A stretch of DNA of 35,234 nt, taken from an uncultured Pseudomonadales bacterium. Lineage in GTDB: Bacteria > Pseudomonadota > Gammaproteobacteria > Pseudomonadales > Azotimanducaceae. Shown here piece after piece: positions 7,539 through 13,805 of the stretch. The notes beneath the pieces are model-generated. The model saw only the letters and a program-made list of their open reading frames with translations, was not told where the DNA came from and ran no database searches. Location: contig CAMYJX010000008.1 in the NCBI GenBank assembly GCA_947258825.1, positions 6,013-41,246 of the forward strand, given 5' to 3'. Each line of letters starts with the position of its first letter. Within the stretch, counting starts at the first letter, position 1. The translations under genes and the position numbers were made by a program.

Positions 7539-8318
7539 ATGGTGGCCGTTCTCAGCGTTAATCTGAACAAGGTCGCCCTGCTGCGAAATTCCCGGGAAGG
7601 CCAGACGCCCAGCGTGGTCGAAGCCGCTCGCAAGGTGCTGGCCGCCGGCGCCCGGGGCGTTACCGTCCACCCCCGCCCCGACCAGCGCCACATCCGCCCG
7701 TCCGACGTGCGGGACCTCAGCAGCCTGCTGAAAGACTACCCGGGCATCGAATTCAACATCGAAGGCAATCCGTTCGCGGGTCCGAGAGACAATGGCTATC
7801 CGGGGTTCGACGCGCTGATCGAATCCACACGCCCGCATCAGGCCACCCTGGTACCCGACACGGACAATCAACTGACTTCTGACCACGGCTGGGATCTGGC
7901 CGCAGACACCACGGCCCTGCGTGAAGCCATTGGGCGCTACCGAAGCTGGGGGGCGCGGGTCAGCCTGTTCATGGATCCCGACCCCGAGCAGATAGCCAGG
8001 GTCCCGGGAACCGGCGCCCACCGTATCGAGCTGTATACGGGTCCTTTCGCCGAGCTGGCCAAGCAACGCGGCCTCAACGCGCCGGAAACCCTCGCCAGCC
8101 TGGAAAGGTATCGCGACGCGGCCAGACAGGCGATGACGCTCGGGCTCGGCGTCAACGCCGGTCACGACCTGGATCAGCACAATCTGCAGCTGTTCCGGCA
8201 GATAGACGAAATTGCAGAAGTTTCCATCGGCCACGCGCTGATCAGCGATGCCCTGGACGCCGGCCTTGCTGTTACCGTGCAGGCCTATCTGGCAGCCCTG
8301 GCTGGCTCGACAGATTGA
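7539..8318 (+). CDS. pdxJ: Pyridoxine 5'-phosphate synthase
   Basis: A 259-residue TIM-barrel enzyme that condenses 1-deoxyxylulose 5-phosphate with 3-amino-2-oxopropyl phosphate to pyridoxine 5'-phosphate, the last ring-forming step of the DXP-dependent vitamin B6 route. Seen motifs: LSVNLNKVALLRNSR at the N-terminus, GVTVHPRPDQRHIRPSDV, IEFNIEGNP, ATLVPDTDNQLTSDHGWDL and LGVNAGHDL with VSIGHALISDAL (phosphate-binding end). This is the variant form with HPRPD and IEGNP rather than HLREDRRHI and TEEM of E. coli, as I recall from xanthomonads and Bacteroidetes. The ATG at 7539 has GGAG seven bases upstream. In many proteobacteria pdxJ sits beside recO and acpS; neither is here. The ppiA frame begins before the pdxJ stop, but its likely start lies after it. 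Confidence 0.94.
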   Translation: MVAVLSVNLNKVALLRNSREGQTPSVVEAARKVLAAGARGVTVHPRPDQRHIRPSDVRDLSSLLKDYPGIEFNIEGNPFAGPRDNGYPGFDALIESTRPHQATLVPDTDNQLTSDHGWDLAADTTALREAIGRYRSWGARVSLFMDPDPEQIARVPGTGAHRIELYTGPFAELAKQRGLNAPETLASLERYRDAARQAMTLGLGVNAGHDLDQHNLQLFRQIDEIAEVSIGHALISDALDAGLAVTVQAYLAALAGSTD

Positions 8319-8347
8319 CCCAGCTTCGAAAGAGGAGAGTGACCACC

Positions 8348-8962
8348 GTGAGAAGATTCCTGCTGACCGCCCTTCTGCTCGGCCTGTCGGGCGCTGCAGG
8401 CGCCGCCGCCGAAGGCGCGCCGGAGGCCGCGGCCGACGCGGCAATCAACGACCCGGAACCGAAGGTCCGCCTGAATACGACCCTGGGCAACATCGATGTT
8501 GTGCTGTTTCCCGACCGCGCGCCGCTGAGCGTCGCAAACTTCCTCCGGCTGGTGGACGACGGCTTCTACGATGGCCTGATCTTTCACCGCGTGATCGCCA
8601 ACTTCATGATTCAGGCCGGGGGCTTCGATGCAGAGATGAACAACCGGGAAGCCCCGGGTACGGTGGCGAACGAATCGTCCAACGGTTTGAAAAACCGGAA
8701 GTACCGTCTGGCCATGGCGCGCATGAACGACCCCGACTCCGCAGGTGCCCAGTTCTTCATCAACGTGCGCAGCAACCCGCACCTGGACGCCACCTCCCGT
8801 AAGCCCGGCTATTCGGTATTCGGCGAGGTGATCGACGGCCAGGATGTGGTCAAGCAGATCGAGCTCGTCGACACGGTGAACTTCACCATGGACGACGGCT
8901 CGCGAATGGCTGCCGTTCCCGAAACCCCCGTCGTCATCATCGAAGCCACCCGCCTACCCTGA
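8348..8962 (+). CDS. ppiA: Exported cyclophilin-type peptidyl-prolyl isomerase
   Basis: A 204-residue PpiA-like cyclophilin that catalyses cis-trans isomerisation of Xaa-Pro bonds. The N-terminus (VRRFLLTALLLGLSGAAGAAA) is a typical Sec signal peptide, so the enzyme should act in the periplasm. The catalytic core is intact: APLSVANFLRLVDDGFYDGLIFHRVIANFMIQAGG (with the active-site FHR), then LAMARMNDPDSAGAQFFINV and FGEVIDGQDVV. I chose the GTG at 8348 because AGGAG (8333-8337) is ten bases upstream; a second GTG at 8339 is too close to that site, and the upstream extension to 8315 overlaps pdxJ and adds charged residues before the signal. The stop codon touches the long inverted repeat that follows. 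Confidence 0.92.
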   Translation: MRRFLLTALLLGLSGAAGAAAEGAPEAAADAAINDPEPKVRLNTTLGNIDVVLFPDRAPLSVANFLRLVDDGFYDGLIFHRVIANFMIQAGGFDAEMNNREAPGTVANESSNGLKNRKYRLAMARMNDPDSAGAQFFINVRSNPHLDATSRKPGYSVFGEVIDGQDVVKQIELVDTVNFTMDDGSRMAAVPETPVVIIEATRLP

Positions 8963-9205
8963 AGCCCCCCTTCCGGCCTGGGTATGGGAACCAGCTTCTG
9001 TCGGTAAGCGTCCGATAGCGCATTGAGCGCCCTCGCTCGGGGGCTCCGCGCTGCCCTCGGTTGGCGAAGTTGCCTCGACCGCCCCGCTAACGCGTGGCGA
9101 CCGAGTCAATTCGCCGCTCTCGGCCTCGCGACATCGGCAGCTCAATGCGCTATCGGACGCTTCCCTTCACAACCGCGTTCAGAACCAGGCCGGAAGGGGG
9201 GGCTT
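8962..9205. repeat. Long imperfect inverted repeat (about 244 bp), MITE- or REP-like
   Basis: This fills most of the 319-base gap between ppiA and the next gene. Outer arms: 8962-8982 (aagccccccttccggcctgg) pair with 9185-9205, differing by one C/G in the homopolymer. Inner arms: 9006-9028 pair perfectly over 23 bases with 9140-9162. Both arm pairs share one centre near 9084. Closer to the centre, ggcgaa-anchored segments (about 9064-9083 and 9092-9111) pair imperfectly. The whole unit could fold as one long cruciform or RNA hairpin. No open frame of note, no tRNA and no transposase lies inside. It could be a decayed miniature inverted-repeat element, a large REP-like hairpin or a strong terminator for ppiA. 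No target-site duplication was recognised. Confidence 0.8.
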
Positions 9206-9281
9206 GCGATGGTTATCCGGTAACCTTCCTAACGAGTGCCCAGGTTGAGTATGATGGCGCGTTTTTCACCGGATAAATTCA

Positions 9282-9839
9282 ATGAGAACTCTGCTTATCG
9301 CCGCGGCCAGCGCCATCTTTTTCGCCGCCGTCGTCACCGAACTGTCCACCCGGGTGTGGCCGGAAAGCTACATCGCCCTGCTGCTGTTGGCCACCGTCGC
9401 CCTGTTTCTGTCGGGGCTGCTTAATCTCAAGCTCGCTGGTGCCACCGCCGGGGCCTCGACGGGCGCTGCCGCTTCCGCGGGAGCCGGCGCGGAAGCACGC
9501 CCCCGAGACCGAAGCGATCGGGGACGCGGCGACAAAGACAAGCCGCGCGGCAACGGCGGCCAGCAGAAACGCAAAGCGGCACCGGCACAGCCGGCCCCGC
9601 CCGCCGGACCCAGAGAAACGGGAACCGTGAAGTGGTTCAACCGGACCAAGGGCTTCGGCTTCGTCATCCGCGAATCGGGAGAGGAAATCTTCGTCCATCA
9701 GCGATCCATTCGCGCTGAGGGCCAGGGGGACGAACGTCGTCGACCGATGCTGCGCGACGGCCAGGCGGTCAGCTTCGTGGTCGCCGAGCGGGAAAAAGGC
9801 CTGCAGGCTGAAGACGTCCTGCCCGCCGACGACGAGTGA
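9282..9839 (+). CDS. Membrane-anchored cold-shock-domain protein
   Basis: A 185-residue protein with two hydrophobic segments at the N-terminus (about 3-20 and 29-50), a low-complexity Ala/Gly then Arg/Asp/Lys-rich linker (about 52-108) and a C-terminal cold-shock domain (about 111-180). The domain begins GTVKWFNRTKGFGFVIRE, with RNP1 KGFGFV at 123-128, and has RNP2 as EIFVHQ at 135-140; both nucleic-acid-binding motifs are intact. A loop insertion (EGQGDERRRPML) separates the later strands. The predicted arrangement tethers a single-stranded RNA/DNA-binding domain to the cytoplasmic face of the inner membrane. Function is unknown. The ATG at 9282 has only a weak GGATAA upstream. It precedes argS by 19 bases and may be co-transcribed. 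Confidence 0.85.
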   Translation: MRTLLIAAASAIFFAAVVTELSTRVWPESYIALLLLATVALFLSGLLNLKLAGATAGASTGAAASAGAGAEARPRDRSDRGRGDKDKPRGNGGQQKRKAAPAQPAPPAGPRETGTVKWFNRTKGFGFVIRESGEEIFVHQRSIRAEGQGDERRRPMLRDGQAVSFVVAEREKGLQAEDVLPADDE

Positions 9840-9858
9840 ACGCGGGTACGACATCGGC

Positions 9859-11577
9859 ATGAACCTGCGAAACCTGGTAGCCGACCGGCTGGAGGCTGCG
9901 CTCACCGCCAGCCTTGGCGAGCCTGCACCGGCGATCGTGCAACCCGCCAGCAAGCGTGAGTTTGGCGACTACCAGGCCAACGGCGTCATGGGCGCGGCGA
10001 AGCGGAGCCGCCAGAACCCGCGCGAGCTGGCCGCAGCCGTGCTGGAGCAAGCGCCGCTGCAGGACGTGGCGGAAAAAACGGAAATCGCCGGGCCGGGATT
10101 CATCAACATCACTCTGTCGGACCATTTCCTGGCCGGCCTGCTGAATCGGCCCGGCGCCCTGATATCGCCAACCAGCACGCCCGAAACCATCGTCGTCGAC
10201 TACTCCAGCCCCAACCTCGCCAAAGAGATGCATGTCGGGCACCTGCGCAGCACGATCATCGGCGACGCTATGGCGCGCGTATTGACCGCTCTGGGACATC
10301 GGGTCATCCGGCAGAACCACGTGGGCGACTGGGGAACCCAGTTCGGCATGCTGATCACCTATCTCAACGAGACCGGTTCGGACTCGGAGCTGCTGGCAGA
10401 CCTGGAAACCTTCTACCGCCAGGCCAAGGCCCGTTTCGATGCGGACCCGGAATTCGCGGAACGCAGCCGCCGGTCGGTGGTGGGCCTGCAGGCAGGCGAT
10501 CCGGAAATTCGTGCCCAGTGGCGTCGTTTCATCGACATCTCTCTGTCTCACTGCCAGGAAACCTACGATCGCCTGGGGGTGCTGCTGACACCCGATGACG
10601 TTCAGGCGGAGAGCGCCTACAACGATGACCTGCCGCAAGTGGTGAGTGATCTCGACTCCCAGGGTCTGCTGCAGGAATCCGACGGTGCCCGCTGCGTGTT
10701 CCTGGAAGGGTCCAGCAAAGAATTCATCGGCAAGGACGGCGCGCCACTGCCCGTCATCGTGCAGAAATCCGACGGTGGTTACCTGTACGCGACCACCGAC
10801 CTTGCCGCCGTTCGCCACCGCGCTCACACGCTTGGAGCAGACCGGATCATCTATCTGACGGATGCCCGGCAGGCACTGCACTTCCGGCAGATTTTCGCGG
10901 TGGCGCAGCAGGCCGGGTTCAGCCGACCGCCCATGCGTCTCGAGCACCATCCGTTCGGCGCCATGCTGGGCAAGGACGGTAAGCCCTTCAAAACCCGAGC
11001 GGGGTCCGTTGCGAAGCTGACGGAACTTCTGGATGAGGCGCAGACCCGGGCGCTGGACATGGTTACCGCCAAGAACCCCGAGCTGGACGAAACCCAGCGT
11101 CAGGAGATCGCTCGCGTGATCGGCATCGGGGCGGTCAAATACGCGGATCTTTCGAAAAACCGCACCAGCGACTACGTCTTCGACTGGGACCAGATGCTGG
11201 CGCTGGAGGGCAACACGGCGCCCTATCTGCTGTACGCCTATACCCGCGTCAAGAGCGTTTTCCGTCGCGGCGAGATCGACGAAACGACGCTCGACATGCC
11301 GGTAGCCCTGGCCGAACCCGCCGAGCACGCGCTGGCGGTACAGTTGCTGAGGTTTCAGGAGACGCTGGAGCAGGTGGCGGAGGAAGGCTTTCCTCACTTC
11401 CTGTGTGCCTATCTGTTCGACCTGGCCAGCCAGTTCATGCGCTTTTACGAGGCCTGCCCGATTCTCAGCGCGGACTCGCCGTCGCGCGAAAGCCGTCTGC
11501 GGCTTTGCCTCCGGACAGCCGACACCCTGAAAACCGGTCTAGGCCTTCTGGGTATCGAAACCGTGGAGCGAATGTAG
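9859..11577 (+). CDS. argS: Arginine--tRNA ligase
   Basis: A 572-residue class Ia synthetase (E. coli ArgS is 577) that charges tRNA-Arg. The N-terminal additional domain covers about 1-90 (FGDYQANGVM is typical). VDYSSPNLAKEMHVGHLRSTIIGD carries the HIGH-type motif as HVGH at 125-128. The KMSKS loop is degenerate as in most ArgS, seen here as GKDGKPFKTRAG. Other landmarks are NHVGDWGTQFGML, GGYLYATTDLAA and NTAPYLLYAYTRVKS; the C-terminal anticodon-binding helical domain ends LGLLGIETVERM. The ATG at 9859 gives the standard N-terminus. It ends two bases before the stop of the convergent desaturase gene, leaving no room for a separate terminator. Confidence 0.97.
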   Translation: MNLRNLVADRLEAALTASLGEPAPAIVQPASKREFGDYQANGVMGAAKRSRQNPRELAAAVLEQAPLQDVAEKTEIAGPGFINITLSDHFLAGLLNRPGALISPTSTPETIVVDYSSPNLAKEMHVGHLRSTIIGDAMARVLTALGHRVIRQNHVGDWGTQFGMLITYLNETGSDSELLADLETFYRQAKARFDADPEFAERSRRSVVGLQAGDPEIRAQWRRFIDISLSHCQETYDRLGVLLTPDDVQAESAYNDDLPQVVSDLDSQGLLQESDGARCVFLEGSSKEFIGKDGAPLPVIVQKSDGGYLYATTDLAAVRHRAHTLGADRIIYLTDARQALHFRQIFAVAQQAGFSRPPMRLEHHPFGAMLGKDGKPFKTRAGSVAKLTELLDEAQTRALDMVTAKNPELDETQRQEIARVIGIGAVKYADLSKNRTSDYVFDWDQMLALEGNTAPYLLYAYTRVKSVFRRGEIDETTLDMPVALAEPAEHALAVQLLRFQETLEQVAEEGFPHFLCAYLFDLASQFMRFYEACPILSADSPSRESRLRLCLRTADTLKTGLGLLGIETVERM

Positions 11578-11579
11578 GC

Positions 11580-12782
11580 TCAGGCGTGCGCCGCCCGGGG
11601 AATCGAGTAGGACTTCAGCTCTTCCACGAAATCCCGCAACGCCTGAATACCGCTGGCTTCAGCGTCCAGACACCACTGCTTGAGCTCTTTGACGAGCTCC
11701 TCTGCATTGCCACCGCGTTTGGCCCACACGTCCAGCAGGCGCTGTTTGTACTCGTAGATCAACTTGATGTCCGGGCTCGCCGCGGTCAGCTCTTCGATCC
11801 GTCGCTGCCCTTCGTCGTCCACCAGCGATGCATCTCTGCACAAAACGCGTCGGGCGCTTCTGATCACGCCCCGGGTCGCATTCCCGGCCCGCGACAGCTC
11901 CTGCTCCACCAGCGGGGAAACCACGTCTTCGGCATATTTGGCCATGACCCGGAACCGGTCATTGAGCACCGCCCACGCCGTATCCAGATCCAACGTCGTT
12001 TTGCCGGGGACCTTCTCTACCACGGGCCCGGTGCTGCGGGGGTCGGCCATGCCCAGCAACTGGAACAGCCGGATCCACATCCAGCCGATGTCGAATTCCC
12101 AGGACTTCTGAGACAGCTTGGCGGAGTTCGGATAGGTGTGATGATTGTTGTGCAGCTCTTCGCCGCCGATGATGATTCCCCAGGGCACGATGTTGGTTGC
12201 CGCGTCGGGGCATTCGAAGTTGCGATAGCCCCAGTAATGACCGATGCCGTTGATGACACCGGCGGCCATGACAGGAATCCACAGCATCTGCACGGCCCAG
12301 ATGGTCAGGCCGATGGCGCCGAACAGCGCAACGTTCAGAATCAGCATCAGGCTGACGCCGAGAACGCCGTGGCGGGTATAAAGGTTGCGTTCAATCCAGT
12401 CGTCCGGGGTACCGGCGCCAAAGCGCTTCAGCGTTTCCGGCGTGGTGGCATCACGGTACGATTCTGCGCCCTGCCAGAAAATCTTCTTCAGACCCTGCAC
12501 CTGAGGGCTGTGGGGATCTTCTTCGGTCTCGCAGACAGCATGGTGCTTGCGGTGAATGGCCGTCCACTCCTTGGTGTTCATGCCCGTGGTGAGCCACAGC
12601 CAGAAGCGGAAAAAGTGCTGCAGCGCCGGGTGCAGGTCTACTGCCCGGTGTGCGGAATGCCGGTGCAGATACACGGTAACCGCAACGATGGTGACGTGAG
12701 TAACCGCCAGTGTGAAAATGACCAGTTGCCAGGCGGAAAGTTGCCACAACCCATTGCTGAGCCAGTCCAGTGCTGCTGTCAC
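11580..12782 (-). CDS. Membrane acyl-CoA/fatty-acid desaturase
   Basis: A 400-residue integral-membrane di-iron desaturase of the stearoyl-CoA delta-9 type. It should introduce a cis double bond into saturated acyl chains to adjust membrane fluidity. All three histidine boxes that bind iron are present: HRHSAH (40-45), HRKHH (77-81) and HNNHH (211-215), with hydrophobic spans at about 18-40, 142-165 and 165-180. NTKEWTAIHRKHHAVCETEEDPHSP is a strong family string. The region after about 260 is soluble and helical. The start is GTG at 12782, with AGGAGG nine bases upstream. The gene is transcribed divergently from the sulfurtransferase and has a plausible promoter at 12834-12862. The exact regioselectivity cannot be read from sequence. 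Confidence 0.93.
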   Translation of the reverse strand: MTAALDWLSNGLWQLSAWQLVIFTLAVTHVTIVAVTVYLHRHSAHRAVDLHPALQHFFRFWLWLTTGMNTKEWTAIHRKHHAVCETEEDPHSPQVQGLKKIFWQGAESYRDATTPETLKRFGAGTPDDWIERNLYTRHGVLGVSLMLILNVALFGAIGLTIWAVQMLWIPVMAAGVINGIGHYWGYRNFECPDAATNIVPWGIIIGGEELHNNHHTYPNSAKLSQKSWEFDIGWMWIRLFQLLGMADPRSTGPVVEKVPGKTTLDLDTAWAVLNDRFRVMAKYAEDVVSPLVEQELSRAGNATRGVIRSARRVLCRDASLVDDEGQRRIEELTAASPDIKLIYEYKQRLLDVWAKRGGNAEELVKELKQWCLDAEASGIQALRDFVEELKSYSIPRAAHA

Positions 12783-12800
12783 GTGCTAAAGCCTCCTGAA

Positions 12801-12813
12801 GGACGGTCCGTCC
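12801..12813. repeat. Short perfect palindrome in the desaturase leader
   Basis: GGACGG-T-CCGTCC lies between the predicted transcription start and the Shine-Dalgarno of the desaturase gene. It could be an operator half-site pair or a small RNA hairpin. No regulator is assigned. Confidence 0.35.
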
Positions 12814-12833
12814 CTGCTTGATATCCGGGCCGC

Positions 12834-12862
12834 ATTGTGACAACACACCCGGTAAATGCCAA
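12834..12862 (-). promoter_or_regulatory. Candidate sigma-70 promoter of the desaturase
   Basis: On the minus strand, TTGGCA (12862-12857) is followed after 17 bases by CACAAT (12839-12834), giving five and four matches to the consensus hexamers. Transcription would start near 12827, about 45 bases before the GTG. Its -35 directly abuts the -35 of the divergent promoter. Confidence 0.45.
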
Positions 12863-12890
12863 TTGGTAATTGCTGCCATTGGAGTATAGG
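12863..12890 (+). promoter_or_regulatory. Candidate sigma-70 promoter of the sulfurtransferase-mnmC pair
   Basis: TTGGTA (12863-12868), a 16-base spacer and TATAGG (12885-12890). The two divergent -35 hexamers meet back to back in the palindrome CCAATTGG (12859-12866), so one protein bound there could affect both genes. Confidence 0.4.
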
Positions 12891-12998
12891 GACACCCTTT
12901 GGTTCAACCCGCCCTGCAAACCCGAACTTGAGAACTGGATCAGCGGGTCTGGGGTCGAACCGCTGGATATGAGAACCCCATCACCGGAGCCCGAGCAG

Positions 12999-13805
12999 GT
13001 GGAAACGTTTAACACACTGATATCTCTGGACTTATTGCAGAGCGCCGACCCTAAACCGCGAATTTTCGACTGCCGTGCCAGGCTCGGCGATCCGTCCTGG
13101 GGGGCCAGAGCGTATGCCGAGGGGCACATCCCCGGCGCCCTGCACGCGAGCCTGGATGAGGATTTTGCCGCGCCGCCTGGATCCGGCGGTCGCCACCCCC
13201 TGCCGGACCCGTCGGCCCTGCAGGCGAAGTTCCGCACCTGGGGGGTAAACGACGCGGATCAGCTGGTCTTCTATGACGACGCGGGGGGCGCTTTCGCCGC
13301 CAGAGCCTGGTGGTGCGCGCGCTGGCTGGGCCATGAGGCAGCCGCTGTGCTGGATGGCGGTCTGGACGCCTGGACCGACCCGTTGACGCGGGCAATGCCC
13401 GAAGTGACGCCCGGCAACTTCAGCATCCGGCCCTCGTTGACGCGCACCATCGACGCGCAGACCCTGCTGCACCGGCTTCCGGAGGCCGTGCTGATCGATG
13501 CCCGCAGCGAGCCCCGTTTCCGCGGCGAGGAAGAGCCCATCGATCCGGTGGCCGGCCATATCCCCGGCGCGGTATGCCTGCCGTTTCAAGGCAATCTCGA
13601 CGACGATGGCCGGTTTCGCACGCCGGCGGAACTGGCCGAGCGCTTCCAGGGCATGCCCGAGGACGTGATCTGCTATTGTGGATCCGGCGTCACCGCCGCT
13701 CACAATGTGCTCTCCATGCGCGTGGCCGGATTGCCCGAACCTTTGTTGTACCCAGGCAGCTGGAGCGAATGGCTACTCGACCCGGACCGTCCCAGAGCGC
13801 GCTGA
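12999..13805 (+). CDS. sseA: 3-mercaptopyruvate/thiosulfate sulfurtransferase (two rhodanese domains)
   Basis: A 268-residue tandem rhodanese. The first domain has IFDCRA and HIPGALHASLDEDF, the second VLIDARSEPRFRGEEEPIDPVAGHIPGA and the active loop CGSGVTA with Cys227. The loop sequence CGSGVT favours 3-mercaptopyruvate sulfurtransferase over thiosulfate rhodanese (CRKGVT) by family convention. The GTG at 12999 was chosen: CGGAG lies nine bases upstream and the start aligns with SseA. An in-frame ATG at 12969 would add ten residues and cannot be excluded; the frame upstream to 12870 crosses the promoter. It overlaps mnmC by 37 bases. Pairing with mnmC, which acts on the wobble base of thiolated tRNAs, hints at a sulfur-transfer link, but that is inference. 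Confidence 0.88.
   Translation: METFNTLISLDLLQSADPKPRIFDCRARLGDPSWGARAYAEGHIPGALHASLDEDFAAPPGSGGRHPLPDPSALQAKFRTWGVNDADQLVFYDDAGGAFAARAWWCARWLGHEAAAVLDGGLDAWTDPLTRAMPEVTPGNFSIRPSLTRTIDAQTLLHRLPEAVLIDARSEPRFRGEEEPIDPVAGHIPGAVCLPFQGNLDDDGRFRTPAELAERFQGMPEDVICYCGSGVTAAHNVLSMRVAGLPEPLLYPGSWSEWLLDPDRPRAR

Noticed and set aside
6867..8444. A 525-codon open frame on the minus strand opposite the SH3b and pdxJ genes
   Set aside because: It mirrors well-supported genes in high-GC DNA and shows no recognisable domain; the long frame is a codon-bias shadow.
9029..9139. A tRNA or small RNA gene in the centre of the long inverted repeat
   Set aside because: No cloverleaf, no CCA end or T-loop sequence, and no promoter could be recognised.
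9769..11397. A 542-codon minus-strand open frame opposite argS
   Set aside because: argS is certain; the antisense frame has no start signal or homology I can see.
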